A DNA stretch of 64,000 nucleotides from Atherinomorus stipes (lineage: Eukaryota; Chordata; Actinopteri; Atheriniformes; Atherinidae): NCBI GenBank assembly GCA_023101725.1, contig JALJCO010010235.1, forward strand, positions 496,001-560,000. The letters are read 5' to 3'. A model generated the notes under the pieces. That model worked only from the letters and a program-made list of their open reading frames with translations, ran no database searches and was not told the origin of the DNA. The translations under genes and the position numbers were made by a program. Positions 11,195 to 33,026 of the stretch are shown here, piece by piece; within the stretch, counting starts at the first letter, position 1, and every line of letters starts with the position of its first letter.

Positions 11195-14122
11195 ATGCCT
11201 GCAGCAAATTTTCCATAGTTCAACTCGCCCGCACAGATTGGTAAACAGTTTGGGGGTTATAATCACAAGCCCCCAGACTTTAGTGGTATAAAGTGTCACT
11301 AAACTCATAAGTGCACAGATTTAGAAAAGTTTATCTATGATCTCCAAAGCTACAAAACTTTACAGTTTTGTTTTCATCTACACCAGTTTTATTAACAGAC
11401 TTTGATTTGTCAAATCAGTGGAGATTGTCTCAGACCGAAATCTCTGGGTAATTCATCCACCACCTGCATGTGGGGGTGGGAGAAGCTAAGGAGTCAGAGC
11501 AGGTGTTCAACAATGAAGGTCAAGAGATCCCAGCTCTCGCCACATGCCAAGTGTTCCTCTGCAACAGAAAAATGAGTGTGTGAACGGGGGAGAGTAACTT
11601 TTGCTTTTAAATTAGTGGTCAACAAGTTTTAGAAAGAAAAAACTAGTTTTCTTATGCTGTTTTTGTGCTGTATATGAACATATTGCAGTACTCCCCAGAG
11701 GAAGCAAACTTAAAGGAGCGCTGCGCCTGAGATAATTGGCTCAGATTTCATTCTTCCCTCGCCAGAGAAGCTAGCCAATGTTTTCAGTGCCATTTTTTCC
11801 CCTTCTGTCTGTCTTTTCCAAGATCACACAAGAAATACAAGGCCAAAAAAATCCACAAAGTTGTTGGGGAGGTGAAGCATCTGCAAAGGAGAAACCCAAG
11901 GGATTGTTTTCTTTAAAAACACCAGACGGGGCTTCAGCAGAGGGTTGCTCTCTCCTAACACTCTCCTAGTTTCTCTTTGTTCTATATAACTTTGAAATGT
12001 CTCTCAGGCAGGTATTGCATTGTTAATCCAGCATTCTTACATATTAATTTGTCCACTTCCCGTCACCCAACCATGACTTTATAATTGTTTTGAACCTGGT
12101 GGCTAAATGGGTATTAGAGCGAGGTTAGAACTTTTAATTTAGAATAGATTTATTTACATGCATTTACTTCCATGAACTCTGAAGTTTCTCTTTCTGTTTG
12201 TTAGCTTGTGCGCTGAAACAATGATGGGATTTGCCCACAGTGGATTTTTTCTGGAGAGACAGGCTGAACTAACACATGCTGCTGGTACTTCAACAAAGTG
12301 GATGTACAGATGCATGAAGCTATTTCATTTGCTTTGAGTATTGTTGTTTTTTCTACATAAAGTTCTGGCATTAGTCCACAGATAATGATCAGCAGTACAG
12401 GCCAAAAAAAAAAGCAGTGATGAACATTTTTCAGGTTGCGCTTTGCTTCCAAATTTGCTTTTTTAATTACACAACTGTGCCACACAGACTTGCAGGATTC
12501 AGATCTCTCTGCAAGTGCCAGAGGAAAGATCAGATTTCTGAACCTGTGGAAAACGGGTCAGACTAATAAAGTGTCCTGAGGAGTAGCACACCAAAACCCA
12601 CGTCCGCTAAGCCTGCAGGGGATCTCTGTTGCATGTCCTCCCCCTCACACTCATTTCTCTGCTGACATTTTCTCTCAGTATTTACAGAGATAAAAAAAAA
12701 AAATCCGAAGAGGATAGAATATCAAAAGAAGAGATGTTTTTAAAGTCATTGCTCAGAAGGCTAAACAAACAAGTTAGCCTAAAGATTAAAAATTCTGTTT
12801 GTCCAGGAGTGAAACCAAGTGACACAATAGTTGGGGATGACACTGATGCACTGTGTTCCTCTCTGCATGACAGTATTTTATTAGACAAATGATGACACAC
12901 TTCACCATTTAAAGGACAGTTGTACATTCAGATCAGGTCATCTGCACAGTATAAAGATGTGGGAGAGGTGACATATGACATCCAGTTGCATTGGCCCATT
13001 GGCCTCACATGTGTGGGCTTTCCATAGAAACAACTCCTCCAGCTGACAAAACACTGTAGACCTAATGTGTCTGAGTTATTGATTCACTCCTTGAAGTCTT
13101 TGGTCATGTTCTGTAAGACAGTCTTGATTATTTCTTTCATTTTTTGTTCTGTAGAAGAAGAATGTGGCTGATAAGGTTGAAACATTACATTAGTTTTGGC
13201 CTCGATAACAAATTAAGTCATAGAAAAGAGTAATTATAACGTGTTAAAATGTCTGATTTTATTCACATTTTCACTGTGGATTAAAGATGCCAGTACATGC
13301 AGGCTGATTTTATCCATTATTCACATTAGGTTTTGTGCTTTTGCATCACACTTCACCCTGCCAAAGCCTGTAGCTTTCTATGTTTGGATCAAACCGCGTA
13401 ATAGTCCACATGGAACAGAGCAGGTGTGCTGAAGGAGTCACCGGAGTGGTTGCAGTGGCAAAACACTTCAATAATGCATTTTGGCATCATATAACTTAAA
13501 CTCCCTAGGGCACATTCCTTGCATGTCTCAAAACTTTTCTTTCACTGTAAGGCGCTGAAATGACTGCATTTGACTATCTTAGTTGCACTGTCTGTAAGGC
13601 TGCCCTCAATTTTCATACTCGGTGGAAAGGCGGGCACTAGATACACATGAGGTTATTAAGCAGCAAAGTTTCCTTTATGAATCCTCTGTGAGTTTTTACA
13701 GTTTCCCTCCATTTGGATGGACATTAGACACTGATGCTCCGAGTAAAGCCTTTGAGTAAACAACTGCTTTAGCAACATTGAATCTTAGAACAAATTAACA
13801 CAGACTTTACTTGTCATGTAAATAAAACACCTACACATCACTTTTTTTCAGAACAGGACAACATCACATCTCATACATGACGCAAAGCGGTGGCAGGGTG
13901 GCTTTGTGGCTACAGAGACATGTGTCCTGCTGAAGTGTCAATGAGTAGGTCACTTGAACCCACTTCCCTCCATCCCCACCTCCTCTAACACAAGGACCGC
14001 TGCTCAGTAGCTCAGAGAACCCTGACCTATGGCTTCCTTGGAGCTTCCAGGGGGAAAGGAGCTGAATGAATGATGACACTGTCAATACATCCAGTCACGC
14101 ACAAGGGGAGACGCAAATGGAG
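11195..14122. other. 3' flank of drd5, no further gene recognised
   Basis: Part of the right end is probably the drd5 3' UTR. TTTATT at about 13256 and 12886 could be its polyadenylation signal, but none is decisive. The rest holds nothing I can support. Confidence 0.5.
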
Positions 14123-15517
14123 TCAGTGTAATCCGTTTGGTGTGAATGGTGACATCCTGTCAAGACTGATGTCTGCCTCGCAGTCCTCCAAGTCACAAAC
14201 GGAGTCGGTGGCGTTTTCGTTGTTGTGGGAAAACTGTGAAATCCTGTCAAAAGTTTCGTCATGCTCGATACATTCAACCACATTGGGGATCATGTTCACA
14301 TAAGCGTTCACGATTTCCTTGTGGATGAGGGTGTCTTGGTTATATGAGACCAGCTCGTTGCTGATGTTTACAGTTTCCACAGGTGTGTTAGAGCAGAAAT
14401 AGCGACAGCCCAACAGACTGGCAAAGGCCTTCCTGAACTCAGCGTTGAAGGCGTAAATGATGGGATTCAGGGAGGAGTTGGTCCAGCCGAACCACACGAA
14501 TACGTCAAATGTCGTCTCGCTTACGCACGGCAGACCTGCGTCCCGGTCTGTGGCCGGCCTGTCGCAGAACGGGACCATGCAGTTCAGAATGAAGAAAGGT
14601 AACCAGCAACACACAAAGACGCCCATGATCACGGACAGAGTTTTAAACACTTTGGTTTCCCGTTTAATCGACGTTTTCAAGGTGTTGTGGTGTTGGCACT
14701 CTATTCTGTTGGTCCTGCAACTTTGCGCGTGCTCTGCCGCTCTCTCCAGTGAGGCTATTCTTCTAATTTGTATTTGTGCAATCCGATAAATTCTGGTGTA
14801 TGTTACAATCATAATTGCTACTGGAATATAGAAGCTTATCAGTGAGGAGGATATAGCGTACTCTCTGCTCAGGCTGGAGTCGCAGTTCTCCTCTATCAGC
14901 CGACTTGTGGAGGAGTTGTGCGCCCCAGCCATATCATCAGCGGTGGCTTTGTGCCAGTTTAGCTGGACCGGGATGAATGAGATGAGCACTGACAACGTCC
15001 AAGTGATGCTAATCATAACAAAGGCAACTCGCTGGGTCATTTTCCTCTCATAGCGGAAGGGGCTCGAGATTGCCCAGTACCTATCCACGCTGATAATGCA
15101 GAGGTTGAGAATGGAGGCAGTGGAACACATTATATCAAAAGCCACCCAGATGTTACAAAAAGTGCCAAACGGCCAGTAACCCGCCACCTCTGCCACAGCT
15201 TTCCAGGGCATCACCAGGACGGCCACGAATAAATCCGACAGCGCCAGGGACACGATGAAAATGTTGGTGACTTTTGTCCGCAGGTGCCGAAAGCGCAGCA
15301 CCGCGGAGCAGACCAGGATGTTCCCCAGTAGGGTCCATAGGATGAGCAGGGACAGGAGACAGCCCGTCACCGTACGCACCACCATATCCTTCCTCCCGTC
15401 GCTTGCTGCCTCCGTTTCCGTGCTGTTCCACATTACCTCTCCGAGGGGTGCCGGCACAGAATCAATACCCTGCACCGAAGAGAGATACTTGGCTGGATTC
15501 TCCATTTCGCTGCTCAA
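14123..15517 (-). CDS. drd5: D1-class dopamine receptor, D5 subtype (drd5), single exon
   Basis: An intronless 464-residue open frame encodes a class A seven-helix receptor, which in this family couples dopamine binding at the plasma membrane to Gs and adenylate cyclase. Visible marks are the TM3 aspartate (about D128, in FDIMCS), DRY at 145-147, Cys121 and Cys212 for the extracellular disulfide, the TM5 serine cluster (223-228), CCWLPFF in TM6, NPIIYAF in TM7 and palmitoylation-type cysteines in GCRYFC after TM7. The third loop [16 protein letters not shown] and the C-terminal [14 protein letters not shown] resemble mammalian DRD5 (which ends PFTPNG plus two residues) rather than DRD1. There are N-glycosylation sites near N31 and N201. 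The first ATG was taken; Met5 is an alternative start. Which teleost duplicate (a or b) it is cannot be settled here. The next gene, otop1, lies on the same strand upstream. Confidence 0.95.
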   Translation of the reverse strand: MSSEMENPAKYLSSVQGIDSVPAPLGEVMWNSTETEAASDGRKDMVVRTVTGCLLSLLILWTLLGNILVCSAVLRFRHLRTKVTNIFIVSLALSDLFVAVLVMPWKAVAEVAGYWPFGTFCNIWVAFDIMCSTASILNLCIISVDRYWAISSPFRYERKMTQRVAFVMISITWTLSVLISFIPVQLNWHKATADDMAGAHNSSTSRLIEENCDSSLSREYAISSSLISFYIPVAIMIVTYTRIYRIAQIQIRRIASLERAAEHAQSCRTNRIECQHHNTLKTSIKRETKVFKTLSVIMGVFVCCWLPFFILNCMVPFCDRPATDRDAGLPCVSETTFDVFVWFGWTNSSLNPIIYAFNAEFRKAFASLLGCRYFCSNTPVETVNISNELVSYNQDTLIHKEIVNAYVNMIPNVVECIEHDETFDRISQFSHNNENATDSVCDLEDCEADISLDRMSPFTPNGLH

Positions 15518-16284
15518 GTAAAACTGCAGTCCATTGCTCCGTGTGCGGGGACAGGCTTAGTTATCAGCCAGTCACCGAATTGTCCCCAATGACCAGCTGG
15601 GATGCCAGCTTGATGTTGAGTGTAAAACAGACCAGAAGAGAGGCTCGAGCGCGTTAAAACTAAACCGAGCGACGCGCCAGGTGCGCTTAGGGACTGAAAC
15701 GCAGCACACAGTGGCGGGCGCATATTGAAAGCTCCGGTCGTCTGACCTGGCTCCCTCTGTGGATCCCTCAGTCCAAGCTACACTGAGCGCGCTGTGGATG
15801 AGGAGGGAGTCCCACAACCTAATACACACGAACCTAACCAGGGTTGGGCGCATGCACCATCACGTATTCTCTGCGCGTGGTGTTACGCACAACAGCGCAC
15901 CGTGGAAACCTTAATAAATTTGAGGGTGTGAGCTTAATTGCAAGTTCCAAATTATTTAGCTTTCATTCAGTTTAGGAGTTTAATTTATTTTATGTGTTAC
16001 AATGCTGCAGAGACCGGAAAGAGACGGTATGGAGCGTAACAGCGCAGTGTTAACCAGGACGTGGACTCCACGTTATGAGCACATTTAAAATATTTTATCA
16101 AAAGCTCAAGACAAAATAAGTCAGTCCCCGTAACAAATGGACTATGAAAGCCGCGAACATCACCGTGACTGAGATCCAGTTCACTGTGAAAGCACGCGCT
16201 GTGAAAGTGCGCTTATAGAGCTGTCCATGGTGCTGAAATGCAGATGGCCTGCGGCACACTGCAGTCGGTTCCTTCAACAAGTAC
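15518..16284. promoter_or_regulatory. drd5 upstream region
   Basis: The 330 bp next to the start codon are clearly richer in G/C and CpG than the flanks, as expected for a promoter with 5' UTR. No TATA box stands out. Any 5' non-coding exon cannot be placed. Confidence 0.4.
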
Positions 16285-16404
<120 letters not shown>

Positions 16405-17617
16405 GAAATTGCATTTTGGCATTTTTGTTGTCCTAATCTATCATTTTATTTCAAACTAACAACCTTCTTGCATGTTGCTATTATAAATTAAAATACTTAA
16501 TCAAACACATCATACACACACGAAAATCGTTCCATTTAACTAAAAAATTTAAGGCAGCCCTTAACTCATATTATTAAGTTAAACATTTGTAGTGTAAGGT
16601 CTTAGTTCTTTACTTTTAAACTGTTTTTGCGGTCTGCTGAAATGTGCAGATATATTCCAAAATTATCACAATGCAGTTTTACTTCTTTTGTTTTCTTTTT
16701 TTTTTTGTATCTGTAAGCTTAACTTTTAGTATTTTCATTGACAACATTTATTTTCATTGATAGCGCAACTGAAAGCACAAAAAAGGTTCATTTATATCAA
16801 CCAAAACAAACTCTTGTCCCTGCTGATATCCATTTAATATCACTTTGAAAAAAGTAAAAAGGCTATTTTTAAAATTGTTGTCAAATTTGTCTTTCTAAAT
16901 CAAATCTGGTTAAGCTGAATCTTTCTCGTGCTCGCTCTCCAACAATCACTAACTGGAGGTCAAAGCTCGTCCACTTGCGTTCTCTGAACAGGTGAGTCAC
17001 ATTCACACCTTCAGCGGGTATGTGGAGCCAGTGGCTCCGCAGCGTCGTGTGTCGGGGCTGCGGCAGCAGCAGCGGCAGCGTGGTTTCCGCCTTTGAAACG
17101 TCATAGTTATTTTTAGACGTGTCTGCGTGCCTGTCAAATCGTTCTGACACTACGTCTAAATAATCCCCTGACGCCCCATGCCAAATTCTCTGGAGTAGCC
17201 TGACCCATAATCTCAGGATCACATCACGTCACGAGGCAACCTGTGTCCGACACAGAATTTAGGCTAACTTTTACTTACAGATGTTGCCACAGATGTCACC
17301 AGAACCAGCGGATGCGCAGATTTAAAAGTACGTCGCATGTGGACGTTTGTGGAAAGCTGCATCAAATAATGTGTAGCACGTGTTGAAGAAGAATAATGCA
17401 ACTTTTATTATTATCATCATCCCTTTACTGCTAGATTTGCAGCTTTAGCCGTATCTTAATTTTGGCAGGTATGTGGAAAGCAGATTTGTTCAAAGTACTC
17501 ATGACTTAATAATTCAGTGGTGCAGAAGCTCTGCTTCAACAGCATCTGAAAACGTAAATATCTGGCTCCATCCAGTGGTGTAAAGTTTACACAGCAGGCA
17601 CAATACACATTCTGAAA
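16405..17617. other. No gene recognised
   Basis: A 113-codon frame at 16881-17222 (minus) shows no family resemblance. Otherwise A/T-rich unique sequence. Confidence 0.55.
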
Positions 17618-18700
17618 TAAGTTGGGACACTCTAAAACAGGGGTGCCCCGGTCCAGTCCTCCAGAGCCACTAACCTGCACATTTTGGTTGAAATTTCCCA
17701 GCACACCTGAATCAAATAAATGGCTCATTACCAGGCCTCTGCAGAGCTGCTAGACATGCACATGAGGGAATTAGCCATTTGATGCAGGTGTGTTGAGGAG
17801 GGTATGTTTTAAAAATTGCAGGATAGTAGCTATGGAGGACTTGGGCACCCCTGCTCTAAAAAAATGCAACAAACCTGAAATCATTTGCTCATACGTTTGA
17901 ACCCCTATTTAACAGATACAGCTCAAGAAAAGATACAAATATACACGACTTCACTGTTTTCAGTGACCAATATCAGTATATTCAAAGACTCAAACTAATG
18001 TTTGGGACAAACAAGAGAAGAAAAAGTTGGAAGAAAAGTTTGTTTACAACTTTAAACCCATCATTTAATCAGCTTTAAATTAAAGGAGTTAATTGGTCGA
18101 GTCCTGAGATTAATCTGTCCATCTGCAAGATTTCAACTATCTGACAGTCCATCACTGCTGTTGTCTGATTTTCTTCTTCATGTTGCACCCCCATCTTGAA
18201 AGGCAGAGAAATCTTGACTACAGGCAGACCAGTGAAGTGCACGCTCTCTGTGAAGACATTCTTGCAATGGAAAGCCGAAATGTTTCTCCAGAAATTCCAA
18301 TATTCGCCTTTACATGGCCTCAAACTCTTGGACAGAGAAAGATACCTCATCAAACCATTTCAAACGCTCTTGTTTTATCTCATCTTTGGCTAAAGTATGA
18401 AACCTGGATTCATCTGACCACATAACACGTATCCACTGCCTTTCTGCCCATCTGAGATGAGCTCGTGCCCAAAGAACTGCAAAGTTTCTGCACAGAGTTG
18501 ACATGGATCCCTCCTTGCATAATACAGTTTAATGTTACATTTCTGGATGCAGCGACAGACTGAGTTGAGTGAAAATGGTTTACAAAGGTAGGCTAGCATG
18601 AGCCATGAGGGAGCCAGGTGGCTACGTGCATCCAGTCGTTGTTTCCAGTCTTGGGCTTCATCCATCCAGATTTCCCCAGAACACACTTTTGATTAAATAT
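17618..18700 (-). mobile_element. Relic of a larger DNA transposon, antisense transposase remains
   Basis: The left end begins with AGTTGGGACA. When the nested MITE (17638-17853) and one target copy are removed, the sequence continues as one element. On the minus strand, 18310-18690 reads as decayed transposase-like sequence: KCNIKLYYARRDP, then ARAHLRWAERQW and VMWSDESRFH, the usual approach to the second catalytic aspartate in Tc1/IS630-type enzymes. Frames are broken throughout. The right boundary is approximate and lies just before the CTTT array. Confidence 0.6.
17638..17853. mobile_element. hAT-type MITE nested in the 17618-18700 relic
   Basis: The ends CAGGGGTGCCC and GGGCACCCCTG are inverted copies. 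The 8-bp duplications CTCTAAAA (17630-17637 and 17854-17861) are identical. At 216 bp it has no coding capacity. Confidence 0.92.
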
Positions 18701-18756
18701 ATGGGCCGAGAAGATATAAGGCCCGCACCCTACTGTAAGTTCATTATTGTAATTCA

Positions 18757-18882
<126 letters not shown>

Positions 18883-19349
18883 ACTTGGGTACAAAGTGGT
18901 GAGCCACAACCAATCCTTGTTTGGAGGATTATTTTATATTTTCAGAGGGTTTTTTTCCTGCAGAGTGAAGCATTCTGGGCATTTCTTCAACATAAATAAC
19001 AACGTTAACTTTAAATTTACATTGATTGCATGTTGATTGGTTGAAAGTAAGCTCAAGCCTGGAAGGACATCAACCAGTTTCATAACAGAGGACGAAGCAG
19101 CAAGAGAAACAAATAGCAAAGAAGCTATGGGAAGAAAACAAAGACAAAAGCTGCACTAGACAAGCGTCATTATATAACACAAGTCTCACTCCATTACAAA
19201 GCAAATCTTTGTCCACTTTGATCCCTGTCTTTTTCACAGCAAGGTTTAAGTATCACCAACTGTACCCAAAACCGAGAGAGGCCCACAGCTCAGATTGTGT
19301 ATTGGCCACAAGAGGCAGCTACTTCGGGACGTGTAGACCAACACAAATC

Positions 19350-21020
19350 TTACAGTTTTTCTCAGTTGCTTTGGTGCAATTCTCACCACAGATTTCACAT
19401 TTGCACAACAGTTAGTACATTTCTCAAAACAATTAGTACAAACTGCAGAACCTAGCGGATAACCTGCAAAAGTGCGTCACTTGCTAAAAATAGATAGTTC
19501 ATCCCTCAAAAGCAAGTACTTATGTCAATGAAACTGTCAGAGCCATCAAAATAAAAGTACTGTCACCACTGAATACGAACAAGGTATTCAAATGGCTTAG
19601 TCACGTTTTCATTGTGATAGTCTGATCTGTGAGTGTTCCTGAATACAAAAACTAACATCTTAGAGACCTGAAAATGCCCAACAGTACTACACACTGGATG
19701 TACAGCCATTAGAAAACTACAGTAGTTACACGTTACTGTTTTTAGAAGGTAACTGAATACATGACACAGAATACATCTGATTCACATTTTACTTCATACA
19801 GTCTGCTTTTTGTCATCTAACGTAGAGTAATTCATTCACAGCATTATGAAAAAACAAACACTTCAGTCACTTCTTTAGAACAAACTTCAAGTATAAACCC
19901 TTGGGTAGAGTTGTGGACTGTAAACGACATCCTGCTGTAACAGTATGTGACAGTTGCCGTCCTGTCATTCTGCCTCCAACTGATCATCCTCCATGGCTGC
20001 TGGACCACAGGTATTCCCATTTGGCGGTTATATGCTTGACTCTCACCTGGAAGTCTGGGGATCAGACTGTGCCCAGGCCTCCGTTTGTCCTGCCACATAC
20101 ATGTTACTGACCTGGATGTGACTGAACTATATCCACCTTCTCTGGGTTGTCTTGCAAACCTGCAGAGTAAAATGACAGTAATGCACAGTACACATGAAAT
20201 ACGACTGCATGTATTTCTGTACATTACAAGGTTTTGGAAAACTGCACAATACTTTACAAACTTGTTTTCCCCATGAAATGTTTGGATTTGTGAATTCACA
20301 GAGGATCTCTGCTGCGACCAGCCTCAGCCACTGTGAGGCCGTGATCAGCAACATGGTCCACAACTGTAGCCATAATTTATCTGGAATCTGCCTATATGTA
20401 CATGGCCTCATCTTCCTCCCCACATATCCTCATCCCATCTTCCTTGATGCTGGCTTTCCATTTCTGTACCCCAGTATCATAGAAAAGGTACAAACTATGT
20501 GGTTCATATATGCGTGCCGGTTGAGGGTTGATGGGATTCAGAGTGACTGGAAAAATGTCTCATCATTGGTTAAAACAAACGCTTCACCCATCTTCTAATC
20601 AATGGAAAGGATCAGCTGTGACCAAATGTTCAATTTAGGACACATTCCAGGAAAAGAATTATAAATATACTGTTTGTAAAACATTTTCTTGACAGATTTT
20701 GATAACTAGATTTTCTCTTTTGCTTGTCATGACTCAAGCAATGAAATGAAGACTAGTTTTGTCGGGACGGACTTTTCTGTTGTTGTTAGTATCTATTTTT
20801 GACGGTGGGACCAAAGCAAATGATAAAGTCATGAAATAACAGAGAGCTGCATGTAAGCAAATGCTGCATGTCCAAAAGCATTTGCAATTTGATCAATGCG
20901 ATGAGAAATAATACTTTGATGTGCACACATGTCTGATTGTTGTGGAGTTTGAACTTATAGCTATGCAAATATGAATTTTGTTGTGAGAATTGCACCAAAG
21001 CAACAGAGAAAAACTGACAG
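19350..21020 (-). mobile_element. Relic of an IS630/Tc1-like transposon with HTH transposase remnant
   Basis: The ends are long inverted copies: CAGTTTTTCTCAGTTGCTTT then GGTGCAATTCTCAC at left, mirrored at 20985-21018. On the minus strand near 20318-20365 a frame reads TVVDHVADHGLTVAEAG, the helix-turn-helix start typical of a fish IS630-like transposase. Further on, FARQPREGG (about 20140) fits the same protein. Stops and frameshifts interrupt all of it, and I could not place the catalytic domain. The element is 1.67 kb and inactive. Confidence 0.65.
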
Positions 21021-21196
21021 ATTTAGTCAGTGGCAACGCAGAAGATCATCTCCCTGATTCTTGTCTGTTAGAAAAAAAGACTGATTTAAGTTTTTTGATG
21101 AATTCTGTCAAACCTCCCAACTTTTCTGCATTTTAACATTAACACAAAAGAAAACGGAGCAGGTGTGACAGCTGTTGAGTTTTAAAAAAGAAAACT

Positions 21197-21202
21197 TTTA
21201 TT
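21197..21202 (-). promoter_or_regulatory. Candidate polyadenylation signal of otop1
   Basis: AATAAA on the minus strand (TTTATT on plus) lies 1.35 kb downstream of the otop1 stop, just before an A/T-rich stretch. It would give a 3' UTR of about 1.35 kb. Other AATAAA copies lie nearer the stop, so this is only the most distal plausible site. Confidence 0.4.
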
Positions 21203-22555
21203 TCAATAGACACATGATATACTTTCATAACTAATGTACACATTTTTTTGTCAGCACAATATAATTGAATACTCCCAAAATCATTTCAGTATCTGAGTGA
21301 TTTTCAACAGAATAATATACAAATATTATAATGAACTAATCTTTTTTGCAATCTGCATAAAAAAGGGAACACATTTAAAAAAAAAAAAAAAGAAAGAAAA
21401 AAGGATTTTTTTGTTTCCCACAACTTGGCACATACAAAGAACCCAGAGGGAGGATAGCACCAGGCTGAGAACTTGCTGAACACCTGACTGAAATTCTATG
21501 CAGATCTCACATGACTTTGTACAGTGCAAAGTCTTGTCACAGACTGTGATGGGTTTTTTTTTTTTTATCTCCGGTCCCTCGGGGGTAAACATCAGTCTCT
21601 GGTGAGCTGGCTGTTATAACAGCAAGGTCTGTTTTTCACATTTATTAATGTATGTACTTGTCCTGATGCATGTTCATGCTGAGATACGAGAGTCAAATGA
21701 TGTCTGCTTCAAGAAGGGAAAACATTTTGAGAGATCATTTTGAATATAACTTTCCGTCAGCTCAAGAGAAGAGGAAATCAACATAAGCGCAGGCAATGAT
21801 GAATTTTTATTTCTGATCAAGTAAGGAGCTACTTCTGAGCGCTAAAATCTGACTAACAAGTATTAGTTAAGATAAGATATAATGATAAGACTGTAACTAG
21901 CCTTGAGCTTGACACACTGTTCTATCAATCTACTTAAAGTACTACGACAAGTAAACGAGAACTTTATCCATGTACAGTATGCACATTTCAATTTTGGATA
22001 AAATAAAGGTCAAGTGGTACACCAGTGCACTCGTGGCTCTAGTAATAAAACATGATTTAAAAAAAAAAAAAATTACAGTACTATTACTTTACTGAGACTA
22101 TAAACATTTTCAGTGGCTTCACTGTTATTTTCAAATAATGCAATCAAGTCAGAAGTCTATGTGTTAACTAATGTGAAACAGTACAAAATATGCATCTGAG
22201 ATCAAGCATATAGGCCTATAAAGTACATGATCCACCAGTAAGCAAACCTGTAATGTGAGTAGAGAATAAAACACCCCTCTAAATAAAAGAAAACAAGGAT
22301 TTCACCACCATTTCTAATAAGCTTCCTGTTACACAGGGTAATTCTTCAAGGACTGCAGGCTAATAGGTTTGTCTTCCTCAGTCATCCCCATGTCGGGGAC
22401 CTACTTTTTCTCCATGGCTTGCTCTCGAGTCTGTTGCAGAGTGACCCTGGCTGCCTCCTGAACAGTTGACTTGCGCTGTGAGACATCTTCACAAGCTGGT
22501 GCTGACAAGTGTTCCTGTGCGTGTTGTCTGGCAGTGTCACTCATGCGGTTTTCTG
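21203..22555 (-). other. Presumed 3' UTR of otop1
   Basis: The stretch between the otop1 stop and the candidate polyadenylation signal is A/T-rich, with two A runs (21376-21392, 22058-22071) and no coding signal. The 107-codon frame at 22401-22724 only overlaps the last otop1 exon in another frame. Confidence 0.5.
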
Positions 22556-30652
<8,097 letters not shown>

Positions 30653-32771
30653 TCTGAGTCCTTTTGATTTTTTGGCAATAATTGCAGCGCTGCAGGAAAA
30701 GTCAAGGCTGTGCGCTATAAGTGCATTTGAGGGAGGCCAGCTGAGGAACCCGCTCGCACAAGGTCCTGATTCAGACGGATAGGTAGTGTGCCAAACATGA
30801 ATTCAATCTTTAAGGTCCGGCTCAGTGGTTACGCACAGTTTCAATGTCCAGCCTCGCCGTGGATGGGCTTGATAGATGCCAGTGTCACCTTGTGGGCCTA
30901 TCCCTGAAACTGAAATATCTGCGCCTCTAATAAGCTCGCTGAGTCACATAAAACGAGATCGCATTTCACTCATGGGTGATCCCGGACCTCCGTCCTCTTG
31001 AAACCCACATATGTTACAGAGAAATTAGCTGAGCTGCCAACCATTCAGTAGCTTAAGAAGAAAGAAGTCGAAGCGCAAAGATATCCACAATAACAGAGGA
31101 AAAAACTTTACCAAACTCTTCCAGACATTGTTTCCAAGTCTGTTGAAATCCATTCAAGCCGGCTCTCGGGTGTTAAGCGTAGATTTTCTGGATAAGATGA
31201 AAGAGAAGACGGCATTTCCACAGCTCTGGGATTTTTTACAGGCAGCAGACATATGATCTGTTTGAGCAGTTCTTCTAAACCAGTAACCAACTCAAATCTT
31301 CATGTGTTTCATTAATGGCAGGTCTATTTGCTTTCCAGGTTAAAAATAATGTTAATAATGATAATAAACTAAATCATAACAGATTTTATGCTTTTTTGAA
31401 CAGATGTTCAGAGGGAGACCATGTAGACCACCGGGACAGAGACCTTTTATGGCTATGACATAGGGGCGGATGCGCACAATTAGAATAACAAAGGGGGGAG
31501 TGTCCTTACTGTTCTACTATACAAGGTATTTAGGGCAATTTAATCAATGCAGGCCCACATCAAAACAAGTTTTTAAAGGCCTCTCTTTAAAAACCTGAAT
31601 AAAGTTCACATTAAGACCACGGCAGCCTCATAAATAAATGTAGTCTATATTAATTGAAAGGGTAAAAACAGAAAAGAAAAAAGCGAATGACTTGACAGAA
31701 ATAGAAACGTGCCATTGCGCACACGTGCTGGCTTCCTTCACTTTATCTGTCCGGAATGATAACATTATCAGGTAACTTGCGCCTGTCATTTAATATCCAC
31801 TTCAGCCAATAGACTTGGTCAAACAATAAAACTCTCCACTTGTTTGTTGCATTTCTATTCAAATCTGCATCTGGCTGCATCAGGTAAGGCGAGGCCGTCG
31901 ATTGACGCGTGCGTCACGCGTGTGCTGAAGTTGGCAATTTGTTTTTCTTTTGCGGAGATGCAGTTCCCATCGCAGAAAGTCTCCCGCAGAAACATCACGA
32001 GGACTGGAAAGATGATCAAGTTAACCCTCATTTCAGCGCCATCCGTCCATCGATTCCTTAATCACTGATAATTAGCGCGATTACAAAAGATCTGTTCAGT
32101 GCCCGCGCGCTTTAATGGGCGATAGATTTAGTGTAAATATTTTGATTGAATTTGGAAGTGTTGACGCGGCAGGAACATACACAAAACAGGTAAACAAAAA
32201 CAACACAACACCAAGCTGACTGGATTTCGCTGTGGTTTCAGGTCCAATACTGTACTCTGTTAGTTTAACTGAAGCTGTAAGGTTTTCCTTTTCTTTCTCT
32301 ATATTTTAATTATTTCATTTATCCAGTCTGACATTATTAATCAATCAAAATTATTAGGAAAACAATAATAGTAATCATCATCCTTGTCCATCCTTCCATT
32401 GTCTATACCTGCTGGTAATATTATAATGATAAGAAAAAGAAGGAAAAGTTGCGATGTCAAAGTTAATATTTAAGTAAAGTAAGTTATTAGGTTAATATTT
32501 AGTAAAATTGCCAGATTTCACTAGATTTAATTGAAAGTCAAGGTACAGAAAAAGTTCATTAAAAAAGCTAAAACACAAATTTTAAGGAGAAAAAAATGCT
32601 TCTAAAAAAATAAAAGGGGAACTGCAAAGTTGACAACTTTACATGCAGCTACAAATGTGGCACATTAACAGAAAAACGATAGTGCTGTAGAAAACATTCG
32701 TGGAACTCCGTCATCAGTGAAAATATATATAATTTCTTACAATATCACAAAAAATAAACAACGTAGGCAAA
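30653..32771. other. otop1 upstream region, no other gene recognised
   Basis: The first 300 bp are moderately G/C-rich and may hold the otop1 promoter. GCGCAC- and GCGTGCGTCACGCG-type CpG-rich patches lie at about 31700-31925. No open frame or repeat boundary could be supported. Confidence 0.4.
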
Positions 32772-32779
32772 GTAATAAC

Positions 32780-33026
32780 TACGGATGTTCGATATAGGCT
32801 TTTTTGTACCAATATCTACCGATATATGCAGAGGACTGTGAGGTTGTATCTTTCATATTCTGAGAGACACAATCACAGGGACTTTTCTGATGTTGGACCG
32901 CTGCTGATGGAACAACAAAATCTCGCGAGATTTCATTTTTCAAAATATCGGCCAAAAAACCAATACAGATATTTTCCAGTATCACATTTTAATGCAAATA
33001 TCGGTTGATAATATCGGACATTTCTA
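32780..33026. mobile_element. hAT-type MITE
   Basis: The ends TACGGATGTTCGATAT and ATATCGGACATTTCTA are inverted copies. The flanks are identical 8-bp duplications GTAATAAC (32772-32779 and 33027-33034). It is 247 bp and non-coding, upstream of otop1. Confidence 0.9.

Noticed and set aside
16881..17222. 113-codon minus-strand frame upstream of drd5
   Set aside because: No recognisable domain or conserved start, and it is not joined to any exon I can see.
32826..33008. 60-codon frame in the hAT MITE at 32780-33026
   Set aside because: A 247-bp MITE with inverted ends has no room for a transposase, and the frame is chance.
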